A stretch of 64,000 nucleotides of DNA from Symbiodinium sp. CCMP2592 (GCA_905221615.1 CAJNDT010001247.1:336827-400826), one strand, 5' to 3'. Positions 1 through 10,995 are shown, counted from the stretch's first letter. The notes: generated by a model not told the origin, from the sequence alone. Numbers and translations are program-made.

Positions 1-160
1 ATCAGGGTTTGAGGTCTTGCCTTGAGGGTGTATGTTTTAAAGCGTAGCTATGGTTTTGGGTTCGGGATGTAGAGCTCAGGGTGCTGGGTTCTGGGTTTAG
101 GGTCTTTGGGTTTGACAGGCTCTTAATAGTGTCCCTAAAATAAACCCTACACCCCTTTCC
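1..160. repeat. Degenerate telomere-type text
   Basis: This stretch is mostly scrambled TTTAGGG-like words with no convincing gene. The same kind of text recurs throughout the window in both orientations. Confidence 0.6.
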
Positions 161-163
161 CAA

Positions 164-277
164 ACCCCCGGGAGGATCCAAAAAGTACATCCCTTAATGG
201 GGGTTCCTATTCAGTACCCTTAGTAGAATAGGGCCCCAAACTAGGGGATCTACTTTCTAGATCCTCCCGGGTCCGGG
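164..277. mobile_element. F1 MITE
   Basis: Family F1 has a TIR near CAGACCCCCGGGAGGATC and inner arms reading AGTAGATCCCCTAATTTGGG. This copy has both arms around a loop with AGGGGTTCC-like sequence. The family recurs about eight times. Confidence 0.75.
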
Positions 278-717
278 TTCGATTATTTGCCTCCTCAGTC
301 TGTCCCTTCACGATATAGGGTTTAGGGTTTAGGGCCCCCGCCCCCACCCTCGCTTGCCTGCTGCTGCTTTTTTGCTGCTTGGGGTTTGGGCTAGGGTCTA
401 TAGTCTCGAACTTAAGCTGTTGGTCTTTGAGGGTTGCAGTCCCCGTTCTAGGTTTTGCGGCATTGACCGATTGGGGCTTCCGATTGGAGTCTTGGGCTGA
501 CGGATTTAAGGCTTTCGGAGTTTATGGTTCGTTCTGTTGGCTGGCTGCTGCTTGCACGCCTGCATTCACTGAATGTCGCACTTAAGATGGGCTGGAAAAT
601 CAAAGCGTCTCCTCTGTTGGCGCTACACATGTCGCACGAACCGCAATTCAACAGCTCCACGGGCACTCTAGACATTTTTTAACAGGACGCAACATCAAAC
701 AACGATAACTGCTGTGC

Positions 718-939
718 TTGCGACACTTAGCCGCCCCTTCTTTCAGAACCTTCATAACTGGTGTCCTTGTTATCCTCTTAGCTTCTTATATGAAGGAGGA
801 GAGTTTTGGTAAATCTGAGGTCGACATTAACAATCTCAATACTAGCGGATACTTCATGCTTACAATGATACAGTTCCTCCTGGAAACTTATATTATATAC
901 AGCAGCTGGCTTTACCTACCCTCGGCTAGAACAATCTAA
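718..939 (+). CDS. Possible exon or small ORF, hydrophobic segment
   Basis: A 73-codon open frame starting at TTG lies between telomere-like sequence. It encodes a hydrophobic stretch (FITGVLVILLASYM) near residues 12-25 and an aromatic C-terminal third. I recognise no family. It is AT-rich at third positions, unlike the better exons, so it could be fortuitous. Confidence 0.2.
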   Translation: MRHLAAPSFRTFITGVLVILLASYMKEESFGKSEVDINNLNTSGYFMLTMIQFLLETYIIYSSWLYLPSARTI

Positions 940-1021
940 ACCCTAAGTCCACAATCCCGCAAACCTAAACCACAACATACCGAAACTCTGGATCCAAAAA
1001 GCACGAACCCCCAACACCCGC

Positions 1022-1216
1022 TTGTGCCTGGTCTGCTTCGGGAAGGTGGATTTAAATGCATTCACCAACTCTGTCACTTCCTGGGCTCAAGAGCTTTTGC
1101 TTGCTTACAACCACACACCTCCGGTTCATGATGGGCGGTTGCGTGTTGACACGGGCTGTACTGTGACCTTGCAGTTTGAAAGGGTTCTTGAAAGGGCTCA
1201 AAAAAGGGAGCTTTGA
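1022..1216 (+). CDS. Possible exon, unknown protein
   Basis: A 64-codon open frame in a stretch free of repeats. It reads VDLNAFTNSVTSWAQELLLA in its first part and ends in a basic LERAQKREL tail before TGA. No domain is recognised and no splice boundary is decisive. Confidence 0.25.
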   Translation: MCLVCFGKVDLNAFTNSVTSWAQELLLAYNHTPPVHDGRLRVDTGCTVTLQFERVLERAQKREL

Positions 1217-2560
1217 AGGTCGAGAGGACCTGATAATGAGGCATGCAGGTTTAAGATAACTTAATTACTACAAATGACGCCGAGCAATTGGGGGAACCTA
1301 AACCCTAAATATAAATCCAAAACCGCGAAGCCTGAACCACAGGTACTTGGACCCTTTCGACTGGGGGTTCCGAACAATCAGAAAGCGCTAAACACGGATG
1401 CCATACAGGCCGTCATGATGAGAATAGGGTTTTGGGGCAATTGCATTTGGGCCCTTGCATAGGGACCCTTAGAGGGGTTTAGGGTTTAAGCCATAAACCC
1501 AAACCCCAAACCCTAAACCCAGACCCCTTTTATACGCGATCCTAGAGCTCGAGACTGTAAGCCTTATGGGATTCAACCTTTGAAGCGCAGACCCTGAAAC
1601 CACCGAAGCGCAAACCCCCTGCACAATAAATCCCTAAACCGGAGATGGCATTGGGCTTTACGGCGTGCGTAAGGCTTGACAGCTCGTATTCATGTTATGG
1701 ACACCTGTCGAAAGGAGTCATATTGTTGACAATCTCTCGGCACCTTCTACCGAGAACTTGAGAATTCCGGGGGGCTTGAGAATTAGGACTAGGATCCGCT
1801 GTCATACAGTGCTCAGGTAAGCCGCAAGTGCTTTAAGCACCTAGACTAGATCCTGAAAGGGCTTTGGGATTTGGGTGCCCACCTGCCACCCAACCGGCCG
1901 TCGCCCGGATTGTGACTTTGATTGTGGTTTGGGGTTTAGGGTTTAGGGTACCTTTCCATCACATCTGTCAAAAGCTCACGGCTCACACGGACTCAGCCCT
2001 ATCCAGCTCCTTCAGGGTTTATACTTTGTTTGGGGGGGTTGAGGCTCGGGGTCGAAGCGTTCGGGTGCGCCGTCAACGGAACTGCAAGCAAACACTTCCG
2101 GATGCTAAAGCCCAGCCAAATGTCTTTATCCGGCCACAGCGGGTGCGTGTCGGGATACTCCGTGTCCTGCAGAGAAGGGACTTATAGCCCTGGGTTGAAA
2201 GTTCTTAGTTTTTTTGTAACAGGGACTTTGCAGTTTAGGGATTGCAGGCCTTTGAACACTTGTCAACTATACAGGCAAATGCTGAAGAACGCACCGTATT
2301 CAACGATAGCTTCTAGCCAGAGTTTTCGGCAGTGATAAACATTTAGTGCAGCAAATGCCCTTCTTCGCGGTCCTGAGGCCTTAAAACTTAAACCCTACGC
2401 CCACACCAAGAGACATGAGCAAAACACAGCCCACAAGACAAAGAACCCTTAAACCCTAAACTCGAAAGCTTTAAACCCGAAACCCCTAAAACCATAAACT
2501 CCTAAACCCTAAACCCTCAAGCCCTAAACCCCTAAACCCTAAACCTCTGAACCGACGTCA
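1217..2560. other. Gene-poor stretch with telomere-like text
   Basis: Nothing convincing is seen here. CCCTAAA and TTTAGGG words are frequent at 1470-1530, 1930-1955 and 2440-2550. GC-rich islands such as 2040-2190 are open in several frames on both strands, so no strand can be chosen. Confidence 0.5.
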
Positions 2561-2571
2561 GGTCCAGCGCT

Positions 2572-2811
2572 TTGATGATGTCCAGCGACCTGGGCTCAGC
2601 ACAAGTTGCGAGATTGTCAAAGGTCTGTAAAGCTCTACCTTCTATGCGAATGAAACACGTCAGTACGAGGAAACAAAACAAATGTTCGTACTTAGCTGTA
2701 ATACTAATCAGCAGCATAGGTGCCATCTGTAGTTACATGCTCGCGTGTGGAGCAAGCAACGACGAACCGTTGGCATGTATGGCGGACGACAGTAGTAATA
2801 AACATACATAA
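2572..2811 (+). CDS. Possible exon with membrane helix
   Basis: A 79-codon open frame. Basic residues (MRMKHVSTRKQNKCSY) are followed by a hydrophobic segment (LAVILISSIGAICSYMLACG) that could span a membrane, then an acidic tail. No family is recognised; the start codon is TTG, so if real it is more likely an exon. Confidence 0.25.
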   Translation: MMMSSDLGSAQVARLSKVCKALPSMRMKHVSTRKQNKCSYLAVILISSIGAICSYMLACGASNDEPLACMADDSSNKHT

Positions 2812-3002
2812 AATCATAATAGCGACCACAACAATGAGAATAAACATAACAACAATGACCATAATGTTATGTAGAAGTTTAATAATAAACCTAAACCTGC
2901 GTCGTATAAACCTTCACAGCTGTAAATGTCCAAGAGCCTGCTGTGGTAAAGAAAGGGGCTTAAGGCCTGGAGTTTCCGGCCGCAAGAGTACCAGGGCCTT
3001 TA

Positions 3003-3165
3003 GGGTATATTTCGGAGCATTAATTATAGGATCCTTAAGGGAGGGTGGTTCAAGGGGGGAGGGTATAAGGAATCCTTAGGGGACTGTAAGGGAACCTTAG
3101 GGAGTGCTAGGGAGAATTAGGGATCACTATATACCCCCCTTGGACCCCCCCTTAAGGATACTACA
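3003..3165. mobile_element. Single palindromic element
   Basis: The left arm AGGATCCTTAAGGGAGGG returns as an inverted copy near CCCCCCTTAAGGATACT. Between the arms is AGGGAACCTTAGGG-like sequence. No second copy was noticed. Confidence 0.5.
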
Positions 3166-3423
3166 AATTAAGGTCTTTAGTTTTCACCCTGAAGCCTGAG
3201 CCCTCACCCCCAAGCCCTATACCCTATCAGCCCGCAACCCTGAGCCCTACTGTGAGCCCTCCCCTTCCACTAAGTAGATTGGAAGGGATAATGAAGCAAT
3301 CAAATTACAACACAAGAAAGCCAGATCAAAACAGCAACATCACGCCAAAGCACAGCAAGCAAATCCATAAGCAGCCAAGCTGTACAGCTCCAGCAGTCCT
3401 ACCAACTTCTGAAGACCCCTATA

Positions 3424-3600
3424 TGGGAGTTTCCAAAAATTCGGGGAAGCATATTTTGAGGTGCTATTTAGGGTGCTATATCAAGGCCCCCATTTCGGAA
3501 TATCCCATATCTCCCGTATAGTACCCTGAAAGGAACCCTTATAGATCCCTTAAAGGAACCCTTAATGCCCCCCCTAGTTTCGGAAACCACCATATTGCCC
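3424..3600. mobile_element. F7 MITE, expanded copy
   Basis: Family F7 has the TIR GGGAGTTTCCGAAAAT and a loop with GGATCCTACTATTTAGGG. Here the two arms are separated by additional CCTTTAAAGG-type repeat. Confidence 0.6.
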
Positions 3601-3602
3601 TA

Positions 3603-3662
3603 CTTGGAGTGTCGGGGGACTTCTAAGTCTACTTACCTGCTTCCTAAGTCCCCCGACCCTCC
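3603..3662. mobile_element. F2 MITE, deleted copy
   Basis: Family F2 has the TIR CTTGGAGGGTCGGGGGACTT. This copy is reduced to little more than its two TIRs back to back. Confidence 0.6.
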
Positions 3663-3825
3663 TTATAGAACCCTTATAGACCCCTTTAAAGGAGCCCTTT
3701 AGAGAACCCCTACAGTACCTATAGATCCCCTTAAGGGTACTAACTCCCCCGAGCCAGAACACCGCCTGCTGCCAAGCGGCTCGCCTTGTCGACGACCATC
3801 CTTAGCCCCCGATGCTGGGTGAAAC

Positions 3826-4200
3826 TTTTGGGGGTTTGGGGGTTTTAGGGTTTTAGGGCTTTAGGGGTTTAGGGCTTTAGGGGTTTAGGGGTTTTAGGGC
3901 TTTATGGGTTTAGGGTTTTGGAGGTTTAGGTTTTGGGGTTTGGGGCTTTAGGGTTTTAGGGCTTTAGGGGCTTAGGGGTTTAGAGTTTTGCGGGTTTAGG
4001 AGTTTAGGGGCTTAGAGCTTTAGGGCTTTAGGGCTTTAGAGTTTTGGGTGTTTAGGGGTTTAGGGGCTTAGGGGTTTAGGGCCTTAGGTGTTCAGGGGCG
4101 GTTCAGGGCTTTAGGCTTTTCGGGGTTACGTGTGTTAAGGTATTCGGGGTTGCAGGGATGAGGGGTTTGGGATAGGGTCCCAAAGCCAGATCTCTAATCC
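3826..4200. repeat. Long degenerate TTTAGGG tract
   Basis: About 300 bases consist almost wholly of variants of GGGTTTAGGG and GGGCTTTAGGG in one orientation. No gene is seen. It is the longest stretch of corrupted telomere-like repeat in the window. Confidence 0.75.
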
Positions 4201-4340
4201 CGGAATCCCCAGTACGGGAGAACCTCAAGCCCTGAAATCCTCAAACCTAAACTATGGAAAAACAGGGACCAGAATCATGTGAATAGGGTTTCGGGGTACA
4301 GTGGTTTCAGGGTTTTGACGTACAGTATAGTATGGCTTTT

Positions 4341-4394
4341 CTGAACTAGAAAAAGGGCATACTATTGCTCTGAACTGGAAAAAGGGCATACTAG
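4341..4394. repeat. Short tandem duplication
   Basis: The motif TGAACTAGAAAAAGGGCATA occurs twice in tandem with one change. Confidence 0.7.
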
Positions 4395-4421
4395 AATCAA
4401 TTGCTCCGACCACCTCCAGAC

Positions 4422-5021
4422 CCGGTACAAGTGTACTATCATGCCATGTGGCAGCCCATAGAATCTGCGGGGTCTGCCCGCCCAGCCAGCTCGCCCGCCT
4501 GCTTGAGTGGCAAAGACGTTTTCAACCTGCACACCCTCAATCATGAAGCAAATTTCAAAAGTCAGCCGGAATGACGAAATACTACCTCCAAAAAAACCAA
4601 CTAACAAAGCCTCAACCGACCCCACACCAACATCCTGCAAGTGTTGCTAAGGAAAGACTTTTGTTGCTTTTGCGCACAACTTACGCTAATGAGATCCCGG
4701 GGAAACAGTTGTATACTAGTTCTTCGGGACACTGCAGCAGGCATGAGTTGTTTTAATTGCTACGGCATCGTGCCTCGGCAGTAGATCGGATCCAGGTACT
4801 CAAGCAGATCCCCTGAACCCCATAAACCCCTAACTTGTGAGTTCTAGAGGGTAAACCCTCGGCACACTCAGACTTCGGGATCATAAGTAGAACCCCTACT
4901 TTGGTACCATAGACTACTTGAGGGTCCTTTTTTCGAGATCCTCCTCAAAGTAACAAGCCTCCCATAGTTGTCCACCAGCACCGTGGAGTATTCCAAGCCC
5001 TTGGCCTGCCCAAGACGTGGG
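4422..5021 (-). CDS. Two-exon gene fragment, unknown product
   Basis: Minus-strand model with exons 5021-4955 (67 nt) and 4634-4422 (213 nt). The first exon follows TTCTTGAG, ends before GTTACT and has 17 of 22 codons ending in G or C; it reads LGQAKGLEYSTVLVDNYGRL. The second follows ACTTGCAG with G as its first base and ends before GTCTGG; it contains VGSVEALLVGFFGGSISSFR and a Gly/Arg-rich AGGRAGWAGRPRRF. Phases agree (0 to 0). The intron of about 320 nt holds no obvious element. The protein family is not recognised; the gene must extend both ways. Confidence 0.5.
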
Positions 5022-5069
5022 CTCAAGAATGTAGGGCTTTAAGGATCCTACTATTTAGGGTACTATATG

Positions 5070-5172
5070 GGTAGTTGTCAAAATCAGGATCCCTTTTTGG
5101 GTCCTCGCTATAATACGGCACCTATTATTTAGGGTACCCAAAAAGGGACCCTAACTTTGACAACCAGCCATA
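5070..5172. mobile_element. F6 MITE
   Basis: Family F6 has the TIR GGGTGGTTGTCAAAATTA followed by GGTCCCTTTTTGGG. This copy is nearly perfectly palindromic. Translations through F6 give spurious peptides such as CQNYGPFLGTLN. Confidence 0.8.
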
Positions 5173-5182
5173 TTGGGGCCCC

Positions 5183-5402
5183 CTACTTAAAGGATCATGG
5201 GACTTAGTAACTAAGGTTATAATCAAGGTAACTATACTTATAATTACTTATAACCCCAATTAAGGTACTTATAACCCGACTTACTAAGTCCCATAATGCC
5301 CCAAGTAGACCCTAAACCCTAAACCCTTATAGTACCCCTATAGATCCCTTAAAGGGACCCTTAACCCCCTACTTACTAAGTCCCATGATCCTTTAAGTAT
5401 TT
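5183..5402. mobile_element. F3 MITE with internal repeat
   Basis: Family F3 has the TIR CTTGGAGGATCATGGGACTT and inner arms AGTAACTAAGGTTATAA. Here it is interrupted by CCCTAAA and CCTTTAAAGG repeats near the right arm. Confidence 0.6.
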
Positions 5403-5458
5403 TCGGAAACTCCCACATTGCAGAGGCTTCGGAGCCAAGGTTCCATCGCTCTACCCAG

Positions 5459-5656
5459 ATTTTCGGGAGGATCTAGAAAGTAGATCCCCTAGTTTGGGGC
5501 TTACTAGGGCTCCTTGAAGGGATCCTTTAGGGTTTAGGGTTTGGGGATCTATAAGGGAAGGTAGATCCCCTAATTCGGGACCTTATACTACTAAGGGTAC
5601 TTTATAGGAACCCCCATTAAGGGATCTACTTCTTGGATCCTCCCGGGGGTCTGGGT
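5459..5656. mobile_element. F1 MITE, enlarged
   Basis: Both F1 arms are present, with a duplicated inner segment and a short TTTAGGG insertion in the loop. Confidence 0.7.
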
Positions 5657-5692
5657 AAGGAGCGACCATGAGTCTGATGTGCCAAGGAGGCC

Positions 5693-5922
5693 TGTACTAC
5701 TTAAAGGGTCATGGGACTTAGAGACTTAAGGGATTCCTTTAAGGGGTCCCTACAGGGATCCATAAGGCTTCTATCAAGGGGAGTTAGGGTTACTTAAAGG
5801 GTCATGGGACTTAGTAACTAGGGTTATAGCTAGGGTAAGTATACTTATGATGCAGTGCAACCCCAATTAAGGTACTTATAACCTTACTTACTAAGGTCCC
5901 ATGAACCTTCAAGTGGGTTCTC
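5693..5922. mobile_element. F3 MITE
   Basis: Two F3 left arms lie in series before one right arm (ATGAACCTTCAAGT). This suggests insertion or duplication within the element. Only 37 bases (QASLAHQTHGRS on minus) separate it from the F1 copy to its left. Confidence 0.6.
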
Positions 5923-6044
5923 ATCGAGCTAAAGCGCCTTGAGGTAGTTTCGTCCAAGGGCTGTAGGCAAATATGAACTAACTTGAACCCTTGGTCAAAG
6001 GCTTCAGGGTTGGGGTAAGGCTTCAAGGCCCAGGGGTTTACTTG

Positions 6045-6176
6045 GAGGGTCGGGGGACTTGGTAAGTAGGTAGTAAGTAGACTTACAAGTACCCTAAAAG
6101 GGACCCTACATAGGGGTTATGGTGCTAATAAGTCCCTAAAATAACCAGTTACTAAGTCCCCCGACCCTCCAAGTAG
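6045..6176. mobile_element. F2 MITE
   Basis: A complete F2 copy with inner arms AGTAGACTTATAAGTACC and loop GGGACCCTACATAGGGG. It is close in sequence to the copies at 12515, 38146 and 40699. Confidence 0.85.
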
Positions 6177-6589
6177 GGTATAGTATAGGGTTTAAGTAAG
6201 GGCTCTGGGTCGAAGGGCAAAGCTTCGCCCAAAGGGCGCGACATGGCGATATGGTGGGATACTTACCCAAACCATAGTATTGATTCCTGCTGAAGATACC
6301 CTACTTTCTGCGAATGTAGGTACCAGAAGCCCAAACCCTTCAAGTACCTTTAGAGAGAACTTAAAGAACAATGACAAGGATGTCTCATAGTACCCTTGCA
6401 GGTAGGTACTGAGGACCCTGTGCGTCAGGGATCAAATCCCGGAGGGTTCAAGTACCCAACGTGAGTAGGGTTCCAATTCCAATAACCACTCAGGGTATGC
6501 ATTTTGGGACCTAAAACCCTACTATGTGGGCACTTGGATCCTCTGGGAATCACAGTGTGGCTATAGGCTATTGCAGTCTATGTATACTA

Positions 6590-6728
6590 CGGAACCTCAA
6601 GGAATAATACAAGCAATACGTCATACTCACACATCACAGATGGATCCTTTGATTTTGCCCGAACGAGGCAATCGTGAGAGGCCTTCGTCAGCTTAGCGAG
6701 CTTTAGGCTGAGAACGCTACATTTCGCT
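6590..6728 (-). CDS. Possible lysine-rich exon
   Basis: A minus-strand frame of about 45 codons contains SAKCSVLSLKLAKLTKASHD and ends before a possible GTATTG donor. Many core codons end in G or C. No domain is recognised and the 5' boundary lacks a clear acceptor. A plus-strand frame (EAFVSLASFRLRTLHFADFW) is also open. Confidence 0.3.
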
Positions 6729-6802
6729 GACTTCTGGGCGGTTCCGAGAGTTCAACGCTTCGCCTCTGTTGCTATACAAAATAGAGAAGCCCAGACGGTT
6801 AT

Positions 6803-6916
6803 CCCAAGGGTCCGAAGGACACCATAATCACGTACTTGGGTTTAGGATAGTAGTTATGCAGGTTCATACTTGGATGTGTTTGGCAGAGAATATTACTATT
6901 GGGTACTTGGACCCCT
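6803..6916. mobile_element. F16 MITE
   Basis: Family F16 has arms GGGTCCAAAGGACCCAATA and GTACTTGGGTTTAGGATAG. Similar copies lie at 24788 and 34546. Confidence 0.7.
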
Positions 6917-7037
6917 AGGGTTTATAAATGTCCCCAAACCCAGCCCGAAAGTTGCGAAGCACGCTTTACTTAGTTAAACCCGCACATCCGATAGCCCTGC
7001 ACCCTAAAACCCTATAGAAACACTCCCAACAGCCTTA

Positions 7038-7160
7038 CAGAACCCCTATGGTACTGTTGATGGACAAAATCCTGCATGACCCTAAGGGCTCTAAACTATG
7101 GGAACTATGGTACATTCCTTATAACGGGTAATGCAGGATTTTGTCCATCAGCAGTATGAT
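7038..7160. mobile_element. F8 MITE
   Basis: Family F8 has the TIR CTGTTGATGATATAAATCC and is flanked by TA on both sides, as in Tc1/mariner-type insertion. This is a diverged copy with GTTGATGGACAAAATCC. Confidence 0.75.
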
Positions 7161-7484
7161 AAGGGAGACCTGTACTCAAACAGCAGACCCCTAAAGCCCT
7201 GAACTCTTCCCCCTGCCTTGTAGCGCATACCCTGCCCCTTCTTTAGGATACCTAGTTTTATGGTTAGGGCCTGTTATATAGAAAAGTAGATACCCTAAAA
7301 ACGGGGTAGGGTATGAGGCTACAGGTAGACCCTCGAGGAACAAACGAAACTAGGATTCAAACGTCTCGCCTCAAGCGCCAACCAAACCCGCTCGGAGTAT
7401 GGGCACCAACCGTTCCGCTCACGAAAGAGTGTGAGACCTGCAGAAGGAACCGGACCAGGGGATGTAGTATAGTAAATATCACAT

Positions 7485-7680
7485 ATTATATGATTGTAGT
7501 CTGTCATATTGTACTTTAATGGATCATATTGTATTCTATTACATTAAACTACATTACATTCTGTTGTATGTTCTGTTTTATTCTGTCATGCTAGACCATC
7601 GTATCTTCGAATTATATGTATAATACCTTGTACTTATGATATGTTATGCTATATTACTGCTATATTAGCTCAACGGATGT
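7485..7680. other. AT-rich island without gene
   Basis: About 190 bases of ATATTGTATT- and TTATGTTATG-type sequence, far richer in A and T than the surroundings. No gene or inverted repeat is seen. A similar island lies at 27120-27230. Confidence 0.6.
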
Positions 7681-7803
7681 CTTAGAGTGTCCCTTCTGTA
7701 TAAGGGTGTAAAACTTAAAGGGTCACGGTACCCTAACCTGCAATGCGATAGAAACTCCAATATTGCAGCTCACCAGTACTCCGGATGGGGGTTGAATCTT
7801 AGA

Positions 7804-7922
7804 CTAGACCCAAGAGTAACCTAGGAGAAAAAAGGGTGCCCTTTTTGGGTTAAAGCGGGTTATAAGAGAACCTAAACCCTAACAAAAAAGGAATAAGGGC
7901 CTACTCTGGGTCCTAGTAGACG
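7804..7922. mobile_element. F11 MITE
   Basis: Family F11 has the TIR CTAGACCTAAGAGTAACC followed by AAAAAGGGTGCCCTTTTTGG. This copy has both arms. Confidence 0.75.
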
Positions 7923-8117
7923 TAAGGTCTCAAAAGTGGGAAGCCTTACACTCCAAATTGCGTCCTCAGTTCCTTGAACTCCAAATATTCTTCCCTAGAG
8001 AACCTTGCAATACATAATGTCCATGTATCATTTATGGCTACTATTACCCAGACCCCCGGGATCTAGAAAGTAGATCCCCTAATTTGGGGCTGGGTACTAC
8101 TAGCTGTTAAGCAATTG

Positions 8118-8235
8118 TATCATCTACTATTTGCTTAAGAAGCACCCAAAAAATAAAAATAAATGATAATCCCTATATTACCCCCATAAGGAATATATTT
8201 TTTATTTTTTGGGGCTTCTTAAGCAAATAGTCGAT
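8118..8235. mobile_element. F12 MITE
   Basis: Family F12 has the TIR CTACTATTTGCTTAAGAA and an A-rich inner arm (CCCAAAAAATAAAAAT). It lies next to a half copy of F1 at 8050-8098. Confidence 0.75.
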
Positions 8236-8296
8236 TATGTGTCCCAGATATCCCCAAATACCTAATTCCGATTAATGAAGTCGCCTTGTTGCCTTC

Positions 8297-8453
8297 CCAG
8301 AGACCCGGGAGGATCCGAAAAGTAGATCCCTTAATGGGGGTTCCTATAAAATGCCCTTAGTAGCATAGGGCCCCAAATTAGGGTTTAGGGTTTAGGGTTT
8401 AGGGTCCCCCAAATTAGGGGATCTACTTTTTAGATTCTCCCGGGGGTCTGGGT
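8297..8453. mobile_element. F1 MITE with telomere repeats in its loop
   Basis: A full F1 copy whose loop contains three TTTAGGG units flanked by a repeated CCCCAAATTAGGG. The telomere repeats were apparently added inside the element. Confidence 0.75.
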
Positions 8454-8584
8454 TGAAGCCCATATGCAAATGTCACGACCCGCAAATGGGCCCTGCCTTT
8501 CAGATCTGGCTTATCTGGCTGGAGCACGGAGTCTATCAGAAGCGGCTCCTCTGCCAAAGCGCAATACGAGTTACTAGGGGTTGC

Positions 8585-8665
8585 CTTGACTCCGAATAGC
8601 CTACCCTTTTAAGGACTTATATAACGAAATCATAGTAAGGGACCCTAAAAAGGTAGGTTTTTCAG
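8585..8665. mobile_element. F19 MITE
   Basis: Palindromic element with arms CCTACCCTTTTAAGGAC and CCTTAAAAAGGTAGG-type. A second copy lies at 58435-58515. Confidence 0.65.
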
Positions 8666-8869
8666 GGTTAAGGTAGGATTAAGGCTTCAGGGTTTCGGTT
8701 CAGGGTCCGAGTTACAAGAATATGATGCTTATTAAGACAGTGTGCTTCTTTAGAGCGCTGCTGTTCAAGCCCGTCACACTCTGAGAACACTAAGACGAAG
8801 CTTCAGAAAATACGGAACCCCAGTTATATCGAACCCTAAATACCTACTGTGCAGTATCCTTGGGAACTT

Positions 8870-8950
8870 AAGGTTAACCTCTGGGAATATATCGGGATTA
8901 TATAGGGATTAAGGTACCACATAAAAGTTGAAGGTTGCCTACTCAATTAC
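8870..8950. mobile_element. F20 element
   Basis: Contains GGAACTTAAGGTTAACC and ATATAGGGATTA. A related copy lies at 35282-35372. The inverted repeat is weaker than in other families. Confidence 0.5.
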
Positions 8951-9145
8951 TAGGAATAACAGGACCCTGACACTCATCACGAATCCCAAATAACCTAGCC
9001 CTCATGTGAAGGCTCAGCCGGTTTTTCAAATATTATGCTTAGCCGCCCTTGCTGCAACCATTTCATGACCCCAGTAGCAACCTCAAAATAAGGTAGGATA
9101 TTGATACTATAACGACCGTAATAACTTTTTGTTTATGGAGTTTCG

Positions 9146-9412
9146 GTGGATATTCGACAAGAGCGGATCCCTAAGGCTCTGAGGAGTAGTATTGGTAACG
9201 ATTCCTGCCTCAATTTTACTACTATAGCTTTCACAAAACTACCAGTAGTCTCCTCAGCAACTGCAGAAGGCAATCGTTCTTCCAGCTCCGCCCAAGACGT
9301 GGCTTCGGCGCAGCCTGGGTGGTGTGGGGTGGCGTACTTGTATGGTAGCGCCGGGAGTGCTCAAAATTGCTCTTGGTCGGTTCTGTTTAGTCCTGAGCAT
9401 CGGGAAACTTAG
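9146..9412 (+). CDS. Possible exon, strand and frame uncertain
   Basis: The GC-rich island 9255-9415 is open in all three plus frames, one reading IVLPAPPKTWLRRSLGGVGW with many G/C third positions. No domain or unique frame can be defended; the entry marks an island of probable former coding sequence. Confidence 0.25.
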   Translation: MDIRQERIPKALRSSIGNDSCLNFTTIAFTKLPVVSSATAEGNRSSSSAQDVASAQPGWCGVAYLYGSAGSAQNCSWSVLFSPEHRET

Positions 9413-9419
9413 CAAGTAG

Positions 9420-10385
9420 AGTTGTTTTAGAGAATTATAACTTCTAAGTATCATAACCCCAATTAGGGTCTCTTCTAGGGTGCTTATAAGTCTACTTAGT
9501 ACCTACTTACTAAGTCCCCCGACCCTCGAAGTAAGGATCTGGTACATCACATTTTGGCTTCTAGGATCCTACTTAAAGGGTCATGGGACTTAGTAACTAA
9601 GGGTTCTATAAGGGTTCCTTCAAAGGGATCTAAAAGGTTTTTCTGTCAGGGCTCCATTGTTGCTTTCAGGTTCTCAATGCTCTATATACTGTCTATATTC
9701 TAGCTCCTTTTTTGGTTTAATCGTATTCTTGTTGAGGATCCTATAAAGTAACACCGAAAAAGGAACTTTAATCATATTTATGTTGAAGATCCTAAAAGGT
9801 AACCCAAAAAAGGAACGACGATGGATACTATAGGTATATCAGGCTCCATAATTTCCTGGGAGTCCGTAAGAACGGTTCCTACCTGCTAAATTAACGCGAA
9901 ACCCGGCTTGGAGAGGCGTCTTAGTAAGTACTTGGTTATGGACTTATCAGTGCTATAACCCCAATTCGGACCCCTTTCGGGCACTTAGAAGTCTACTTAT
10001 ACCTACTTACTAATTTTCCCGACTCTCCAAGACTATAGAATCCTGTGAAGAAACCCCTTATAGATCCCTTTAAAGGAACCCTTATAGAACCCCTATACAC
10101 CTCCGTAAGGGTTCTACTGCCAAGTAACCCCAAGTCGGGGAGGATCTGAAGTCGTACTTGTAGGGCTTGGGGCTGTTCGAAGACAGGGGCCTTACCGTCA
10201 GGTTTTAGCTTCTAGGGTTTAGGGGCCTTAGCGCCTTAATGACGAGGGTTTAGGGTTTAGGGCCTTCGCGACTAGGGTAGGGTCCAAGTATTCAAATCGT
10301 AGGGTTGCAAAGTCCAAGAACCATTCAGAGTAGGGATTTTGGGACCTACAAACCCTACTACTTCGACCCTGGGGTTCATGATTCG
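9420..10385. other. Gene-poor stretch of element fragments
   Basis: Holds partial F2 and F3 arms (9455-9600, 9900-10030), CCTTTAAAGG repeats, and a direct repeat pair near 9725-9805 built on AAAAAAGGAAC. No exon is convincing. Confidence 0.5.
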
Positions 10386-10487
10386 GTTGATGATATAAAC
10401 CCTGCATTACCTTAAGGACCCTAAACTATGGGAATTACGGCATATTCTCTATTGTGAGTAATGCAGGATGTATATCATCAGCCGTTA
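10386..10487. mobile_element. F8 MITE
   Basis: Complete F8 copy with arms GGTTGATGATATAAACC and ATATCATCAGCC around AACTATGGGAATTACGG. Confidence 0.75.
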
Positions 10488-10995
10488 GAGTAGGGATGAG
10501 AACCACTTGTAGTATATTGAGTAGGGGTAAATACGGGGTTTGGGGTCTCTTGTAGTGTAAACGCAATCATAACAAGGAACCCTTCAGAAAGAACAACTAT
10601 GTTTTTAAAGAGCCTAACTCACTCTAAACAACATCAAGCATTTCAGGGCCCAGGTACCTTTGTATTAAATGTATATACTTTAGCCTTCAAGCCAACGTCT
10701 ATACTATTCAAGAAAAGGGAGCCCTGGGGCACAAATCCATACCCGGAGCCAGAACCTGGACGTCCCAGGCACGTGCCATCCACCCGAGCCTTGCAGAGTC
10801 CACAGACAGACGGCCTGCAGTCTTGAGAGCTTGGTCTCTGCGGGGTTGTGGGGTGTAAGCTTGACTACTTATGGGCTTTTGGGAATTTGGGTTTCCGGGT
10901 TTAGAGCCCTTGGTTCTCGGAGTATATGATTTCGGGTAAACTGCCTTTGGTTATATACCCCGAAACCCTATGCTACTTATTGGGGTCCCTATACT

